The notes under the pieces: generated by a model | Databases searched by the model: none | The model's input: only the letters and a program-made list of their open reading frames with translations | What the model was told of the DNA's origin: nothing | Made by a program: the position numbers and the translations under genes | Shown: in pieces, positions 23,403-36,260 of the stretch | Layout: every line of letters begins with the position of its first letter | How positions within the stretch are numbered: the stretch's first letter is position 1 | NCBI GenBank assembly: GCA_033439795.1 | Contig: JAUTDP010000017.1 | Span: 1-64,000, forward strand | Direction of reading: 5' to 3' | Origin: Sordaria brevicollis | Lineage: Eukaryota; Ascomycota; Sordariomycetes; Sordariales; Sordariaceae | DNA: 64,000 nucleotides

Positions 23403-24985
23403 AAACTTCCAAGGGGCATGGGGGGTCTGTTACCGCTACCTTAGCAGTCCAGGTATGTAAGACATTTCTCAAGGACCAAGCCCACACTCAGACCACCCCA
23501 GATGTCGGACGTCAAGACATGCATCATCAAGGGGAGTGTTTGGGGCCTTGTGGGCGCTTGGGAGTACAAAAAGCGTCGAACCGAGCAAGGAACTTGTGAG
23601 TGAGTGAGGATTGCGGATTTGGAGGGAAAGGGGGGGTGTCATGGTATATAGTAGATGGGATGGGTAGCTGCATCGAAACCGAACATGTCGAACCTTGTAC
23701 AGGTTTGCATTCTCCCATTCAGTCCAGGTCAACGTATACCATCGGAAACTTCAGTTAGGTTCACCTTATATTTTTCTTTCCTCTTCGTTCTTGATGATAG
23801 TATGTAACATCAAGAAAACAGCCATTGGCAAGTTCCACCTACCTCTACTGACGAATAGAGGTGCTTTCGTTGAGGCATGGTCTGGTCTTTCACCGTAATT
23901 ACATATAAGACCATACCTTTGGGACAAGTCTTCTAACGCCTTACTACACGCCTACATACCTGCCTTTTCACCAGTTAACGCGCGTACGTTACACGGATTC
24001 TCGCGGTAAAAACATCGTTCAGTGTCGTGGGCCAACCTTCTACCCATCCACCGGACTTCGGGTAGTGACTACCCACACACATGGATGTATCTTGTATCCA
24101 TCACTTACATCACCACACCTCCCAGATCTGGCCATGCAAACGACAACTGCGCCTCGGACGCCTCATTTACAGGAGGAAGAAAGAAGAAAGGGTGTGCTGG
24201 AGCTCCCGAATTCCGAAACATAACCCACCATCTGTTGTATCATTCCTAATCCACTCACTCAAATCTTCGGGTCCGTAACCCGGCAATGCCCGCGCTTGAA
24301 ATTGTTCACCCTATGCCAGTGGCAAGCGCCGTTGGGGTTAGATTAGCTCCTTCTTTTGATACGAGCCGATTTCTTTTGCTCCTTCCATATCTGCCAGGCG
24401 GGATCTTGAAGCGCTCATTCCAGGCTGACGAATACCTACCGACAACCACCGACGTTATGCTCACGTTTAAATGCTCCTTCTCAGAGAAGGTCAGTTTCGG
24501 ACAAACTTTCGCGGCAACAGTGAGTGGCCTGCATGCAGACAAACCCTATTTTCTCCTCCACGTCTTTGGTGCCCTTTTGTACCTGCAAAAAGAGCTCAAT
24601 CAAGCCCACATGGGCAGAGCCCCCAAAGCCCGTGTCGGTGAACCACACTTCGAAGCATCTTCCTCTCGTTTTTGCCATCGAATTCCATCAAAAAAAGCCT
24701 TTTTTTTTTCCTATCCTCACGTTACTCCAATCCCCCATCCAACCAATTCCCGTCACCTCGCCAGCTTATGCCGGTATGCCGTTCTCGTGCTACGACATGA
24801 TACCCTACATAAACCATGCCTCCTCCTTTTAATCATTTTTTTCCCTCCGGGAGTACTGTCAACTTTCTCTCAGACGAGAGAAGACTCTGGAAAGGGGTAT
24901 CCATGCCAGATTGGCATGTCTGGCTTGGACTGGTTGGTAGTACATACACACACACCTACACCACACATACGCTGACACAAAGAGA

Positions 24986-25010
24986 CAGGCAGGCAGGCAG
25001 GCAGGCAGGC
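24986..25010. repeat. (CAGG)n microsatellite
   Basis: Six uninterrupted CAGG units in an intergenic region. No other feature is attached. Confidence 0.9.
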
Positions 25011-26685
25011 CATTCGCGGTATGCCAACAATTGATTGCCTCATGCGAGCGGCTGGTGTACAAGAAGCAGATCCGAGAATGCAGGACGATAAAAGCGTATG
25101 AGACACAAAATATATTGAACCAAGTTGTGCCAGCAGGCCAGCGAAACATTGCGGAAACGCAGCATAACAAGCACAAGATTGCCTGTTATGTACCCAACGC
25201 AGAGAAGCGGTCAAGGAAAACGTGTGTGGGTAGAAGGGAAGCCATCCATTGCGGCATCTCACAGGTAACGACATCAGCAACATTGCAAAACTGCAACAAC
25301 TAACAGAAGCACATCGTCGTCAACCTGGTTCTGTCGCCTGCCGTCGGCCCGGCGTTACAGATTCCTCGACAGGTCTTGCTCCCAAGAACAGTACGAAGAC
25401 ACCATGAAGGAAGGAAAACAGTGAAAGGATGGCGCAGGCATTGGGTTTTGGCTGTTCCCCAAGGTAAGTACGTCTGTGAGAGTGCCTGCTGGCCTTTTTC
25501 AGTCAATAGCAATCACTTTGCAGACCAAACAGGTTGGTTTTCCGCTGTCAAGGCACTCCCTCTACACCACATTCTCACCAACCTTCCATGATGATGTCGA
25601 TATCGTACAGGGTAGGTCTACTTACCATGATGCCCTGCACTGACTGGCACTCAAGACGGGAGTGGACAGAAGTTAGAAAAGGCCCTAAGTCAAATTTCGG
25701 GAATTCTCTGTCAGTCAATGTTTGGGATCTTGTGAGAGGCGAGAATTGACTGACTTTGACTTGCTTACCGCCAACTTGTCAGTCAGATCGGGGCCCGAGT
25801 GCCTACCTGCCTCAGCTGCCTCACCGGCACAATCTGACAGTTATCTTGGACAGACGTATCTTGTGATACCTGCCGGCTTGTTTCCTACAGATTGTCTAGG
25901 GGCGGGGGAAGAGACAGACATGACATCGAAAACGCTGGCCTAGCCTGGCTATCAATGTCTCCCTATGAGCGGGTGTTTGGTCGATCCTGCGTTGGTTGGA
26001 ATAGGCATGTCGTTGCTTACCTCATTTCTCGGACAGATGGACCCAACAGAGACACCGAGGAAGAAGTAAGAAGACCGAAAGGCAAGCCTGACCTGACTAG
26101 CCCCAGAGAAACCCAAGAAGGCTTCCAGCACAGACATGGGTTAATGTCTCAGTTTCTTCGTTCCCCTCCAAGCGCCGCCCGAGATGGGCGTGGAGGTTAG
26201 GACACAGTAAGAGATGGATCTTGATACCTAGGCAACTCAACACAACTAGACCAGGTGCAATTCGCACGCGGGAGTAATGTCCCCTGCCCATCCCTCTCGT
26301 GTCTTCTTCCCTTGTTGTTTCCCGGCGGACAGCCAATACGTCCAGAATGCGAGTGGGAGAGGAACCACCGCCACACCTCGAAACTCCCTCCTCGTGCCGC
26401 CGCTGCTGCTGCTGCCCGCATCTACCACCACGAGCATGATTACAGAACAAGCGGTGTGTCTGTCAACAGCCGGAACTCTCTGGTTCCACTGGCATATGGC
26501 CGAAAGTGGATTATCCTAGTAATCATTTTCTGCCGAGAACGAAATTATGCGCCCGGGACAGAGCAAGACAGACAGCTTTTTGTTGGAGATCTGTACAACC
26601 AGACGATCGGATGGGTGACAACAGAAAGCGTCAGCGTCTGCGTCAGAAAGCAGCAGGCGGCGGCGGCATTCGTCGGGGTAAGCTG

Positions 26686-26728
26686 GTCGTGTCGTGTCGT
26701 GTCGTGTCGAGTTGTGTTGTGTTGTGTG
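26686..26728. repeat. (GTCGT)n / (GTTGT)n microsatellite
   Basis: A 5-bp unit is repeated about eight times. The first copies are GTCGT and the last ones GTTGT, so the array has a sequence gradient. Confidence 0.85.
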
Positions 26729-28519
26729 CCGGTGATGTATGTCTCTGGTGTCGTAACCCCTCAGATAGAAATGTTTGTGGTTGAGGGAGTGGGTGAGAAG
26801 GGAACCAAGAGAGCCTGGCCTAGGCCTGGTGGTGGCGGACCGGCTTCATGATGAGGCTGCCCATTGCCCAACATGTCCTATCCTGTCCTGCTGCTGCGTC
26901 CAAGGTATCACAACTGATGAAATGGGGGTGGCAAGATCTCGCGCAAGCAAAATCGAAAACTTACTAGTAACTTCATGAATGTAACTGAACTGCGTTGACT
27001 TGGTTTGATGAGCGAGATTGGAAGGGACTCGAAGGAAAGAAGCATGACGCTTGTCTCGCTTGACGACAGAGAAAGCCCGAGGGCCTAGAGCCAATCAGGC
27101 GCGCGGGAAGAGTGTGTCAGAGATCTCGCCTGGAGCCGGGAGTTGGTTTAAGATCTCTCCGGACGTGGGTGGTGTCTGGCAAAGGGAGGAACAAAGTGTT
27201 GTTCGGGACAGGACACTGTTTGAGGCAAGCGGTCGGTAGAGGTACCCAGCGAGCCTTCTTCCCGGTCTCGTGGAGCTTCGATAGCCTTAGTATCCCTTGC
27301 CCTCCCAATGCCGTTTTGGTAATCTTGCAGACCCGGCCGGCATTCATAACGCACGCGGATCAGCTGCCAGGCTTTGCTTCATCATGAACGACACACGCGC
27401 GTTTTCCACGCCGCTCTCCCACGCCCCCCGCGATGAGTGATGGATTGGCCAGGTAGTCTGGTGTAACAACAACAACAATAACAACAATCAGCTGCCTTCC
27501 TCTCTACTCCCTGCGCCACTTCGCTTCTCGGTCAGACAAAGTAGGAGAAAGAATCCCGAAAATGAAGCTGGGATATCCTCGTGGTAAAAAAAAAGAAAGA
27601 AACGCCTGGATGATCTGATACAACACAAGACAGACCTGTCAACAGCCGCTTGGCAAGACACAGGTGGACAGACGGGAATTTCCTCCTCCTCCCCACTCGA
27701 CAACTAGAAACAGAAAATCTCGGGAACTCAACTCAACTCAAACACACGCGGCGGCGGCGGCGGCGGCGGCGAAACCTTCCTTCCTTGAACACACCGCCAA
27801 TTCTCCCTGTCGCCTGGGTGGGCGTGCGCTTTCTTGACTTTTGGAATGGCCCCCAAGCTGGATATGTGCGCAGAACGGAAAGAAAGATGGGGAGAGTGAT
27901 TTGTATTGATACCGTCAGTCAGCGTCGCAACCCGACTGGATATGTCTTAGTTTGGCACTCGTTCAGGTTGATCTTCTCGGTAGGTGGGTAGAAGAAGTCG
28001 TGTATTTTGCTCCTGTCGTCCGTCTGGAACCGAATACGCCGGCTCATGTTCAATTTGCATGGAGGCTTCCTACGGCGTGTGTATATACGCAGGGAGGTTA
28101 GGTAGTGACCGTTTTGCTGCACAATGACACGCCGCGGCGGTTATAGATTCACGTGGCAGCTGTCAGGTCAATAATAGTGGTAATGTAAGAGAAAAAGAAC
28201 AGGTAAGGTTCGGTCTCATAACATAATTGTAGTAATTACGAATTTCGGAGGTCTTGGAAAATGTGTCAGATATGCGCCGGACGTTGAATGATGTCGCATG
28301 TTGGGGGAAGGCTGTCAAGCTCATCAGTGAGTGGTGTTTACCAAAATAACCAATCTGTACAGGTAATGCACCGAAAAAAACGTGGGCTTTGTGCGGGATG
28401 TGTGGAGTTTATTGTAGGGGCCAAGTTTAGAGCGAACAAAGACCATCAGATTGACGCGACAGGGTGGAGGCGCATCTTTAGTACATAGGGTTACGTATAT
28501 ACCCAATCATGCAACAACA

Positions 28520-28591
28520 TCCGGTATAGTGTAACGGTTAACATATCGCGTTTTCACCGCGAAGCTCGGGGTTCGATTCCCCGTACCGGAG
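28520..28591 (+). tRNA. tRNA-Glu (anticodon UUC)
   Basis: The 72-nt sequence folds as a complete cloverleaf. The acceptor stem TCCGGTA pairs with TACCGGA and is followed by discriminator G. The anticodon arm CGCG-TTTTCAC-CGCG carries anticodon TTC at 28553-28555. The T arm GGGGTTCGATTCCCC is perfect and contains the B box. There is no intron. It resembles other fungal tRNA-Glu genes and is read by RNA polymerase III from internal A and B boxes. It stands alone, with no neighbouring tRNA. Confidence 0.97.
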
Positions 28592-28601
28592 TTTCTTTTT
28601 T
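28592..28601 (+). terminator. RNA polymerase III terminator of tRNA-Glu
   Basis: TTTCTTTTTT starts at the base after the tRNA. The T6 run at 28596-28601 is a standard Pol III stop, and a second T run follows at about 28605. Confidence 0.85.
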
Positions 28602-29379
28602 GCGTTTTTTTGTCACTTCAACCACGACTTGAATATCACCATTACTGGATGGACTATGTAACCTTCTTATTTGGATATACAATCTGCTTGCGTTTCCGCT
28701 GGGGCTTTTTTTTTCTGGTTGGTCTTGCTTGGTGATCGAAGTCGACATCCCCTTTTTTGGTGTGGTATATCTGCACACCTTATTTGGATGTTGTTTAGGT
28801 TTTTGCCTAGCTCGCTTCCTGAATTAATGCGCATTCTTAGGCTAAGAAGGCTCCCGTTGATTTCGCAAATCGCCGAGACAGGTTCCAAATGACGCTGACA
28901 ATGAGGAATTCAAGAACGGAGACTTGTATTCTCGCATCAGACCAACGGATGGATTCCAAGCGGCTTAGGAACAGCATTTAGATCGCGATGAATCTAACAA
29001 GAATCCCGTAAGTGTGCTTGGAAATGTGCAAATCAAGATGCTGCTGGATAGTTGGATGACGACACACAAGAGTGCAAAAAAAGGGTGTCCGATAGTCCCC
29101 CCGATTGCACGAAGGGAGATTCGAACGCTGTTGCTTCTAGGTAGGAGGGCAGGTTCGGATCGAGAGTGGCGCGCTCACCTCTACCGCCTACGCTGTCCTA
29201 TCCCACAGCCGGGTTCTGTGATTATACCCTTCAAAGGTCGACCTTAAGTACCCGATCCAACCTGTCACAGGTTGACGTTGGTTCATCATGATGCGTTTGT
29301 GTTTTGCCTTGCAAGCAGAACAACGTCCTAGAGGTATCTTTCATAGGTTTGGCTTACTAGTCAAATGCATCCCTGCCTA
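28602..29379. other. Spacer between tRNA-Glu and the MITE-like element
   Basis: No gene is supported here. A short tRNA-like stretch near 29110-29200 does not fold. A 9-bp inverted repeat CATAGGTTT (29342-29350) / AAACCTATG (29412-29420) straddles the left end of the element. Confidence 0.5.
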
Positions 29380-29655
29380 CCGTAGAAACTCGCGAAATAG
29401 GCAATTGGTTTAAACCTATGGTAATTTAGGGTGAGGTAGATTTGGGCTGGGTCGGTGCCATTACACAGCTTCACATATGCCCGCCTTGCTCCGGCATTTT
29501 AAGGCTTTAATAGGAAGAAAACCTGTTCCGCCTTAACTAATATACATTCGCGTGTGCTAGAGGCGGGACTACACTGACAGTAATCTGCCTCTATCTGCTA
29601 GACTTCAGCAAACTAGGACCGCCGGACCAATTGCCTGTTTCGCGAGTTTCTACGG
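29380..29655. mobile_element. MITE-like element with 29-bp terminal inverted repeats and TA target duplication
   Basis: The left end 29380-29408 and the right end 29627-29655 are inverted repeats that match at 28 of 29 positions (outer sequence CCGTAGAAACTCGCGAAA). Both ends are flanked by TA, at 29378-29379 and 29656-29657. A TA duplication is the rule for Tc1/mariner/pogo (Fot1-type) transposons. The 276-bp element has no reading frame for a transposase, so it would be non-autonomous. CpA/TpG are normal inside, so it is not RIP-mutated; its size is below the usual RIP threshold. Confidence 0.82.
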
Positions 29656-29868
29656 TAGTTTGTGATACAACCCAATTGCATGGTCAAGAAACATCGAACT
29701 TATGTAGAACGTCATTGTCCATGATCAATTTCCATATGCTAGCTCTAAAATATACGCATCAACATCATCAGGCGACGATGCAAGTAAACAGTGAACACAT
29801 CTTCTCCATTAACTCCTTTTAAGCATTCTCAAATCTCTGTTCACAAAGAATACAATCTTCTCGGCCTC

Positions 29869-32800
29869 TTATTCTTCGTCATCGGCGGCATCAGCCTTGG
29901 CCGGAGAAGCTGCAGGCGAGCCAGCCGCCTCCTTTGCTTCCTCCTTGTCGCCACCCTCTTCCGCTCCCGCCTCCGCGGCCGCTCCGCCCTCATCTTCATC
30001 CTCATCGTCGTCATCATCCAGAATCCTGCCTCTCCTTGATCGCTTGTTTTGGCGTCTTGAGACAGTGGCCTCCTCTTCCTCATCATCACCACCAGCATCA
30101 GCCCTGGAATCATCGATGTCCATACGATCGGAAACTTCTGAGCGGCTCCTGCCCCTTCTGGACTGTTCATCCTCGTCATCGTCGTACTCCCCACCACTAC
30201 GGGGTGAGTGGCTGCGCTTCTGCTTCTTCTCAAGGGCCCTCTCGGCCCTCTCGAGAGCATCCATCTCCATACCAGGCTCGTCGCTCTCGTCGCTGTCGAC
30301 CACGATTTCAGCACTCTTGTACTTGCCAGTAGGCTCAGTCTTCCTGCTGGTAAGTCTCTGCTTCTTCTTGGGTGGCCTGCTGCTCTTCCTGCCACTAGCA
30401 TCCGAGCCCGAGGCGTCACTATCGTCCTCATCACGGTCCCTGCGGCTCGTCTTCTTCTTCCTCTGAGCACGGCCCTTGCGCTCCCGCTCCTCGCCACCTC
30501 TCTCGCGCTTGGCAGGCGCGCTGGCCTTCTTGACCTTTTGCCTCTTGACCTTCTCGCCTGTCTCGCTGTCTGTGGTCATCTCGGCCTCCCTACGCTGTCG
30601 ATCTTCCTCGGCTCTCTGCTCTGCCAGCTTGCGGTCGCGAGCGGCGATCTCCTCTCTCTCGCGCTTGATCTTTTCTTGGCGCTCTCGCTCCTCTTCCTCC
30701 TTTCTGCGAAGCTCTTCCTCCTTCTTCTTGAGCGCTGCTTGTCTCTGCTCGAGAGCGAGCTGAAGCTTCTCCTTGTTCTTCGACTCGTACTCCCGCTGGG
30801 AGGCAAGGGCGCGCTCGAGCTGTTTACGTTGAGTGTTGCGAGCCATGTTGGCGCGCTGCTCGATATCGTGCTTGGGGTAAGGGGGGTGGTCCGAGGCAGC
30901 GATCTCGTCGAGAGCGGTAATAGCGGACTCGAGACCGGAGGCAGCTTCCTCGAGCTGGGTGGAGGTGCGTTGGTGCTCAGGCAAACCATTGATGAAGGAG
31001 GCAAGTTGGATCTGCACAAAAGCAACGTTGAACTTGAAGTGTACCTGTTCAGGGGCAACTTCTAGAGTCTGAGAAGAGGGTTAGTCACGGCATCCAAATT
31101 GGGCTGTTCAGGTCAACGTACCTTCTGCGCATACTCCAGCGCTGTCTTGTAAGCATCCAAGTTACGCTCAGCGCGGCCTTTGTTCAGCCACGTGCGGCCA
31201 AGGCATGAGAGAATGTTGGCATCCTTTCCCTTACCCTCCTTGCCGAGCGCGATCTCGTAGCTTTCGATAGCCTTGGTGAACTGCTTCAGCTCGGCGTATA
31301 TGTGGCCCAAGTTGACAAAGACGTGGACGTCCTTGATGGTTTCGCGAACCTTGACGAAAATCTGCAAAGCCTGCTTGTAGTCCTTCTTGTCCTCTACCAG
31401 CGCAATAGCAATACCCTGGGCGGCATAAGCATTCTTGGGGTCCAACTGGAGCGCTTTGTCGAAGAACTCAACAGCACGACTGTAAGCGGCACTCCGCTTT
31501 TGCTTGTCTGCCTCGGTCTCACGACGCATCTCCCTAGCAGAGATAAGGTGCAGGTTGCCCATACCAATGAGAGCATAGCGGTCATGCTTGTCATAGTTCT
31601 GCAGGGTGTGCTTGTAATGGCGTTGTTCTGGGTCCTCAGCAATGTTGTTGGGGCGCTTCCTTGAGCTAAGCTTGCCCAGGAACCAGCCATACAAAGCACG
31701 AACCTCAAGGTCGGACGAGTTCTCCTGGTACAGCTTCGCAACTGCGTCTGGGCCTTCCTTGGTGCCGGGGCTGTTCCGGAGCTTGATGTAGGCCAATCTG
31801 GCGCGGGCATCAGTATAGTCGTCGTGGCGTTTCAGCAAACCCTCGTACACCTCAACGGCCTTGTCAGACATGCCTCGCGCCTCGTAACTACGGCCAAGAT
31901 TGAAGCTGATGGTGGTGACCAAGGCGTCGGTGTCAGTATCGTCGTTCTTCTCTCCAATTCTCATGCAAGAGCTGAGAGCAGCCTCAAACAGCTCACTCGC
32001 AAGCTCGTGCTTTTCTTCCTGGTAGTAGAAGCAGCCGATGTTGTTCAACAGCTGGGGCGGGAGGAATCGGCGGAGCGCAGCCTTGATAGCGGCTTCGCTC
32101 TCAGCATCACCCGGACGCTCTGATTGGGGAACCTGGTCAAGCTCCAGCTGCTCAACTTGCTGAAGACACTGGAGGGCCTTGTCAGGGTTCTCAGTCTCAT
32201 AGAGACGAGCTAGGTTGAGAAGCACAGCGGCGTCTGGCACAAGGCTTTTCTTGGAATCCTTCCACGCAGATCGAACGCTCTCCAGCAGGCCGATAGCCTT
32301 CTTTGCCTCAGCAGACTTGTCCTCCTTCACCGGGGCAAACTGATTGGCGAAAACCTCCTCAGCATACAGATTGCCAAGCAAGATCATGGCCTCATAGTTC
32401 TTGGACTGCTGAATCATCTTCTCGAGGCGAAGCTTGGCCTCACCCAGGTCGTTCTTGATAACGGACAGCTGCGCTGCACCAAACTTAGCCGGCAGGTAGC
32501 CGCGCTCAGTGCCACCGCGGGCATCATCAGCACGACGGTAGTAGTCAGCCGCGCGCTCGAGGTTGTTGGCATAGTGCTCTTTGCGAGCGAGCAGGTACCA
32601 GCCATCGCTTGCAATGGCGTTGACGTCGGTAAACTGGATAGCCTTGTGGGCAAGAGCTTCCACATGATCAAACTGCTTCCGAGACAAGAAGTAGCTGGCA
32701 AACGTGGCACATGTGAGGGGAAGATCTTTGTCAAGCTTGTATGACTTTTGTGTGTACTCGGTCATGGCCTTCTTGTAGAGCTTGATGAATTCCGGGCTGT

Positions 32801-33743
32801 TGATGGGGACATGTCCGCTCGCGTCGAGGTAGTAGAAACCCAGCAGAATGTTGCCAACCTTGGACTCGGCGTTGATCTCGAGAGCTCGTTCCCAGGCGAT
32901 TCTTGCGTCATCCTTGTACCCTAGTTGCCAGAAGCAGCAGCCAATACCAATTCGCGGGTCGGGGTCGACGAGATCTGGGGCTCTGGCAAGGGCGTCTTGA
33001 TAAGCAGCCAAGGCATCGGCGTACCTCCCAAGCGAGAAGAGGGCGCGGGCCTTGCCAATAACGGCCAGCATGTTCTTGCCACTGGAAACGCGGAGGGCAT
33101 CGTCGAACGACTTGAGGGCGGCGCGCAAAGTCTCGGTCTTTTCGGGGTCGACTGCCCCGGGAGTCTTTGATGGTGGTTGGAGGGATGCCCTCAGGAGCTG
33201 GAGGACACCACGGGCTAGGAAGAGCGGAGGAAAAGCTGGGTTGATCCGTGAAGCTTCGTTGAGGCTCTGGGTAGCCAGCTGGAGGTAATATTCCTTAGTC
33301 TTGGCTTCAGAAACAAGGGCACCTTCTGGGGCTACCCTAGGAGCTTCCCTGCTCTTCCACAGATACATCCAACAGAGAGCCGTGACGATGCTGAGCTTCT
33401 CTCTGGGATTGCTGGCTTGCATGGCGTTGGCTCCTTTGATGAGCATCTCGATGGCGAAGTCGATCTTCTTTTGTTTCGCGTAGGCAAGGGACACAGTCAT
33501 CCAATAAGTTCGGGCGGCGCCTTCCATCTCGAAGAGTGTGCAGAGCTCGGTAGGATCATCGGCGAGGACCTCGAGGTCGATCTCGACAGCTTCGTCATCT
33601 TGGTCTTGGACGGGAATGTCGATGGTGGAAGGGATGTCGGTGAAGCGCTTGCTCTTGGGAAAGCCATTGGAGCCTCGCAACGAGTCGGCAGGAGAGACGC
33701 CACGGCCGTTGGCGGCAGCACCATTAAGGGCAGCTGAGGCCAT
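29869..33743 (-). CDS. ctr9: CTR9, TPR subunit of the Paf1 transcription elongation complex
   Basis: Exon 1 is 33743-31122 and exon 2 is 31068-29869. The 53-nt intron has donor GTACGT and acceptor CAG, in phase 0. The product is about 1273 aa. Residues from about 100 to 870 are tandem tetratricopeptide repeats typical of CTR9, including AYKTALEYAQK-type helices at the exon junction. The C-terminal third is a long coiled coil rich in Glu, Lys, Arg and Gln. It ends in a disordered acidic/basic tail with many Ser and closes with DDEE. CTR9 scaffolds the Paf1 complex on RNA polymerase II and supports H2B ubiquitination and H3K4/K36 methylation. The start MASAAL was chosen because upstream in-frame codons lack an ATG and the homology begins soon after. 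The tail is longer than in budding yeast, as in other filamentous fungi. Confidence 0.93.
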
Positions 33744-35647
33744 TGTGAATGACTGGTGAGGACTTGTTGGTGTCGCGCAACTTGGGGGTATTATGAACGG
33801 ACGGAGGCGCGAGAGAGGACAGCAAGTCGAATATGTGTTTCCGTTCGCATTCGTGCCCTGGTGTGGCAATCGGAGGTCTGGAGCCTTGGGCGGGGTGGGT
33901 AGAGTCGTAAATGTAATCGTATGCTCAAGAGAAATATGACTGTTGGCTATAATTTAGGAGGGGTGCATTGCGCTCCTGTTGTAGGCCGGGCGACAAGTTC
34001 GTTGGAGAAAGAAGGCGGAAAAGAAAAAAAGAAAAAAGGACGGGAATGTAGCAAGAGGTTCGCAGCTACGCGATTCTAAGACGGGGATGTCGAGTCTGTT
34101 AGGCTCGTGACTTTGAAGATTCCCGGGAAGTCGATGTGGCGGGATGTTTCGTCTTGAGAAATGGTTGATGGAAGCTGAGATGGCACTCAGGAAAGAGGTG
34201 CACGTCGCGTTGTGTCGCTGCGAGTGGAACGGAAACGATGTCGAGAACAGGATCCCGCTGTGCCCTGGTCGTCAATCAGATGCGTCCAGGTCCCGACACA
34301 GAGACCCACACCATGTCCTCGCGGCAGGCAAGTCAAGTGGAAGGTATTTGCCCGCCGGGGTAGCTAAACTTTGAGCAATAGCAATGTCCTTTTGGCGAAG
34401 ATTCAAGGCTTGGCTCAAATCTCCTCCCAAAGCGGCGATAGGAATACCGATTCCAGAACCACTTTGAAAACTCGCATCAACCTGTCTGTTCAATGAGATG
34501 GCTGGATGAACGGGCTTCAAGTCAATGAGGCTCAAATGTATGTACAAGTGGTGAGTTTTCCGTACGACAGGGGTTCCGTGCACGTTCCATTCCTGCCCCT
34601 GACCAAATGTTGATTGGCTGAGCAAGTCTGGAAACAAACAACGTCTGCCAAGACAAACCTCTGTGCCGACAAGACACTCCGAATAACCTCACTTTAGTTG
34701 GTCCATGTAATAAATCCGGTTACGAAACGCCATGTGGAAATCATAGATCTTCTTTGAAGAGTTTGACAACACGTCTCTGCCAAGCGACACGAAAATCTTC
34801 CAAACTTGGCTTAGTCAACCGTCAATCTGCTTGAGACGTCGCGGGGAGTGCCTTTTCGGCCGGTTGACAGCATTGAATCTGCTATACTGTGTAAGCGATA
34901 AAGTGTTGTATAGCAGTCTAACATGTGGGCTCTGATTTTCCCATTCCCCGATGCTGGTGCAGGGAAGAATCAATATCCCCTTCTTTCGGGTCTTTTTTTA
35001 GACTTCTAAACCGGCGAGCTCAAGATGGTGGTAAACTCACCACGGACCGGTAGAACATCCAGACCGGTCACATTAAGCGCTGTTGGTCAAGAAATATCAA
35101 AGTTCATCTTTGATAATCGAAGCAACGTAGCCATATCGCACATCCACGGTGTCCCCAGGCTGGGAACCAAACCAAAAACGGTAAGAAATTAAACGGACAC
35201 TAACACTCCAGGACACAATGTTCATGAATGCCAATCTATGCCTGTGATCAGATCGTACCAAAAAAGCCTCACAAGCGCGCTCCTCGGTTTCTATTTACAG
35301 GTTCACTTACTCTCAATGAGACCAACTCCCAGCAGGAGATCGAGACCGGGAGGCAGCCGTAGCTATCATCAAGAGCTGGAAATAGCGGGTATAAAGATCT
35401 GAACCTGCTGTCTCGATGTTTCCAATCATCACAGATCCAGTTCTACGCACAACGGCATCCGGCCCCCACAAGACAAAACCGCGACAACGTCACCAAAGCC
35501 CACACGCAACAAGAAAACATCATAAGAAGAACCCTCAGATCAACACGTCTACACACACAATCACAAGCATCCCGCTCAGCCCAAGAGAACAGTAATCAAC
35601 GAAAGTCTTCCACTACACATCATCAAAACACCGAAAGAAAAACCAAA
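33744..35647. other. Divergent intergenic region, CTR9 / small Cys-rich gene 1
   Basis: This contains the CTR9 promoter on the left and the promoter and ~250-nt leader of the 65-aa gene on the right. Open frames here (34144-34374 +, 34272-34637 -) have no codon bias or domains. The right end is CA-rich and looks like a transcribed leader. Confidence 0.6.
35390..35395 (+). promoter_or_regulatory. Putative TATA box of small Cys-rich gene 1
   Basis: TATAAA lies 253 nt before the start codon and is followed by a CA-rich, ATG-poor leader. Confidence 0.45.
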
Positions 35648-35845
35648 ATGGCATCCACTAGCGACAACACCGACAAGGTCACAACCACCGTTAGCGGCTT
35701 TCCCAAAGAATGCGCCTGCCATGGCAGACCAAGATGCTTTTGCAAGGAATGGGTTCCGCTAGACCAGGAGTATTGCGCGAACTGCAGCCGAAAGGACTGT
35801 GGCCTTAAGCTTAAGACCACCGGTATCCAGGGCTCAAAGGCTTGA
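35648..35845 (+). CDS. Small cysteine-rich protein, 65 aa, unknown function (paralogue 1)
   Basis: An uninterrupted 65-codon frame starts in a good context (ACCAAAATGG) and uses C-ending codons like the other real genes here. Cysteines are at 22, 24, 30, 32, 43, 46 and 51, with His25. They form the pattern H-x4-C-x-C-x10-C-x2-C-x4-C-G, followed by a short Lys-containing tail. There is no signal peptide or membrane segment, so it is probably cytosolic or nuclear. Paired CxC and CxxC groups suggest zinc or copper binding, perhaps a tiny zinc-ribbon or a metallothionein-like protein. That is inference. The gene at 36771 repeats the pattern exactly. A T22 run follows 30 nt after the stop. I do not recognise a named family. 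Confidence 0.8.
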   Translation: MASTSDNTDKVTTTVSGFPKECACHGRPRCFCKEWVPLDQEYCANCSRKDCGLKLKTTGIQGSKA

Positions 35846-36260
35846 TTTGGGTTGGAGCCGTTCCGTGAAGCTGGCTTTTTTTTTTTTTTTTTTTTTTCTT
35901 GAGGGATCTTGAGCTCTATGATGGCATCAGGAATGGAAATTAAGTCTGGAAGTCCTGCGATAGGACACTGCAATTCAGAACGGACACAGAGGTGCTGGAC
36001 ACCTGGGTTGATGATGGTATCGACTCATGAAAGGGTGCGTTGGGTCCGACTGGATACGCAAAAGGTTTTGTAGTGATCGAGTTGGCGTTACCAAGTTCAG
36101 ATTGCTGGTAAACTTGAACTCAAGGAAGAGATATCGGCTCAGGAAGCCAAAAAAAAATGATTTCCACTGCTTTTAAATAACCCCCCACAGACTTGTACTC
36201 ATCCCTCAGGTCTTAAACCCGCGTGCAGTGTATGATCCTTAACGTTGACAAACTATATTT

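Larger units (their letters stand above)
22925..28519. other. Intergenic region without supported protein genes
   Basis: This 5.6-kb stretch begins with the homeobox 3' region and runs to the tRNA gene. Open frames of up to 229 codons (24286-24975 +, 26255-26851 +) lack C-ending codon bias and recognisable domains and end in low-complexity sequence. Visible structure is limited to a C14 run and several microsatellites. Transcribed non-coding RNA is possible but not shown by the sequence. Confidence 0.6.

Noticed and set aside
24286..24975. 229-codon ATG-initiated frame, plus strand
   Set aside because: Longest frame in the gap, but third positions are not C-rich, it has no domain and it ends in a CA-repeat-encoded tail.
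26255..26851. 198-codon open frame, plus strand
   Set aside because: Crosses microsatellites (GGC and GTCGT runs) and gives low-complexity protein; no family recognised.
29110..29200. tRNA-like stretch with TTCGAATC on the minus strand
   Set aside because: The T stem does not pair and no acceptor or anticodon arm can be built; at most a tRNA relic.
29897..31065. Long plus-strand frames rich in Ser or Leu
   Set aside because: They are antisense to the Glu/Lys/Asp-rich coiled coil and tail of CTR9; the biased composition of the real gene keeps the opposite frames open.
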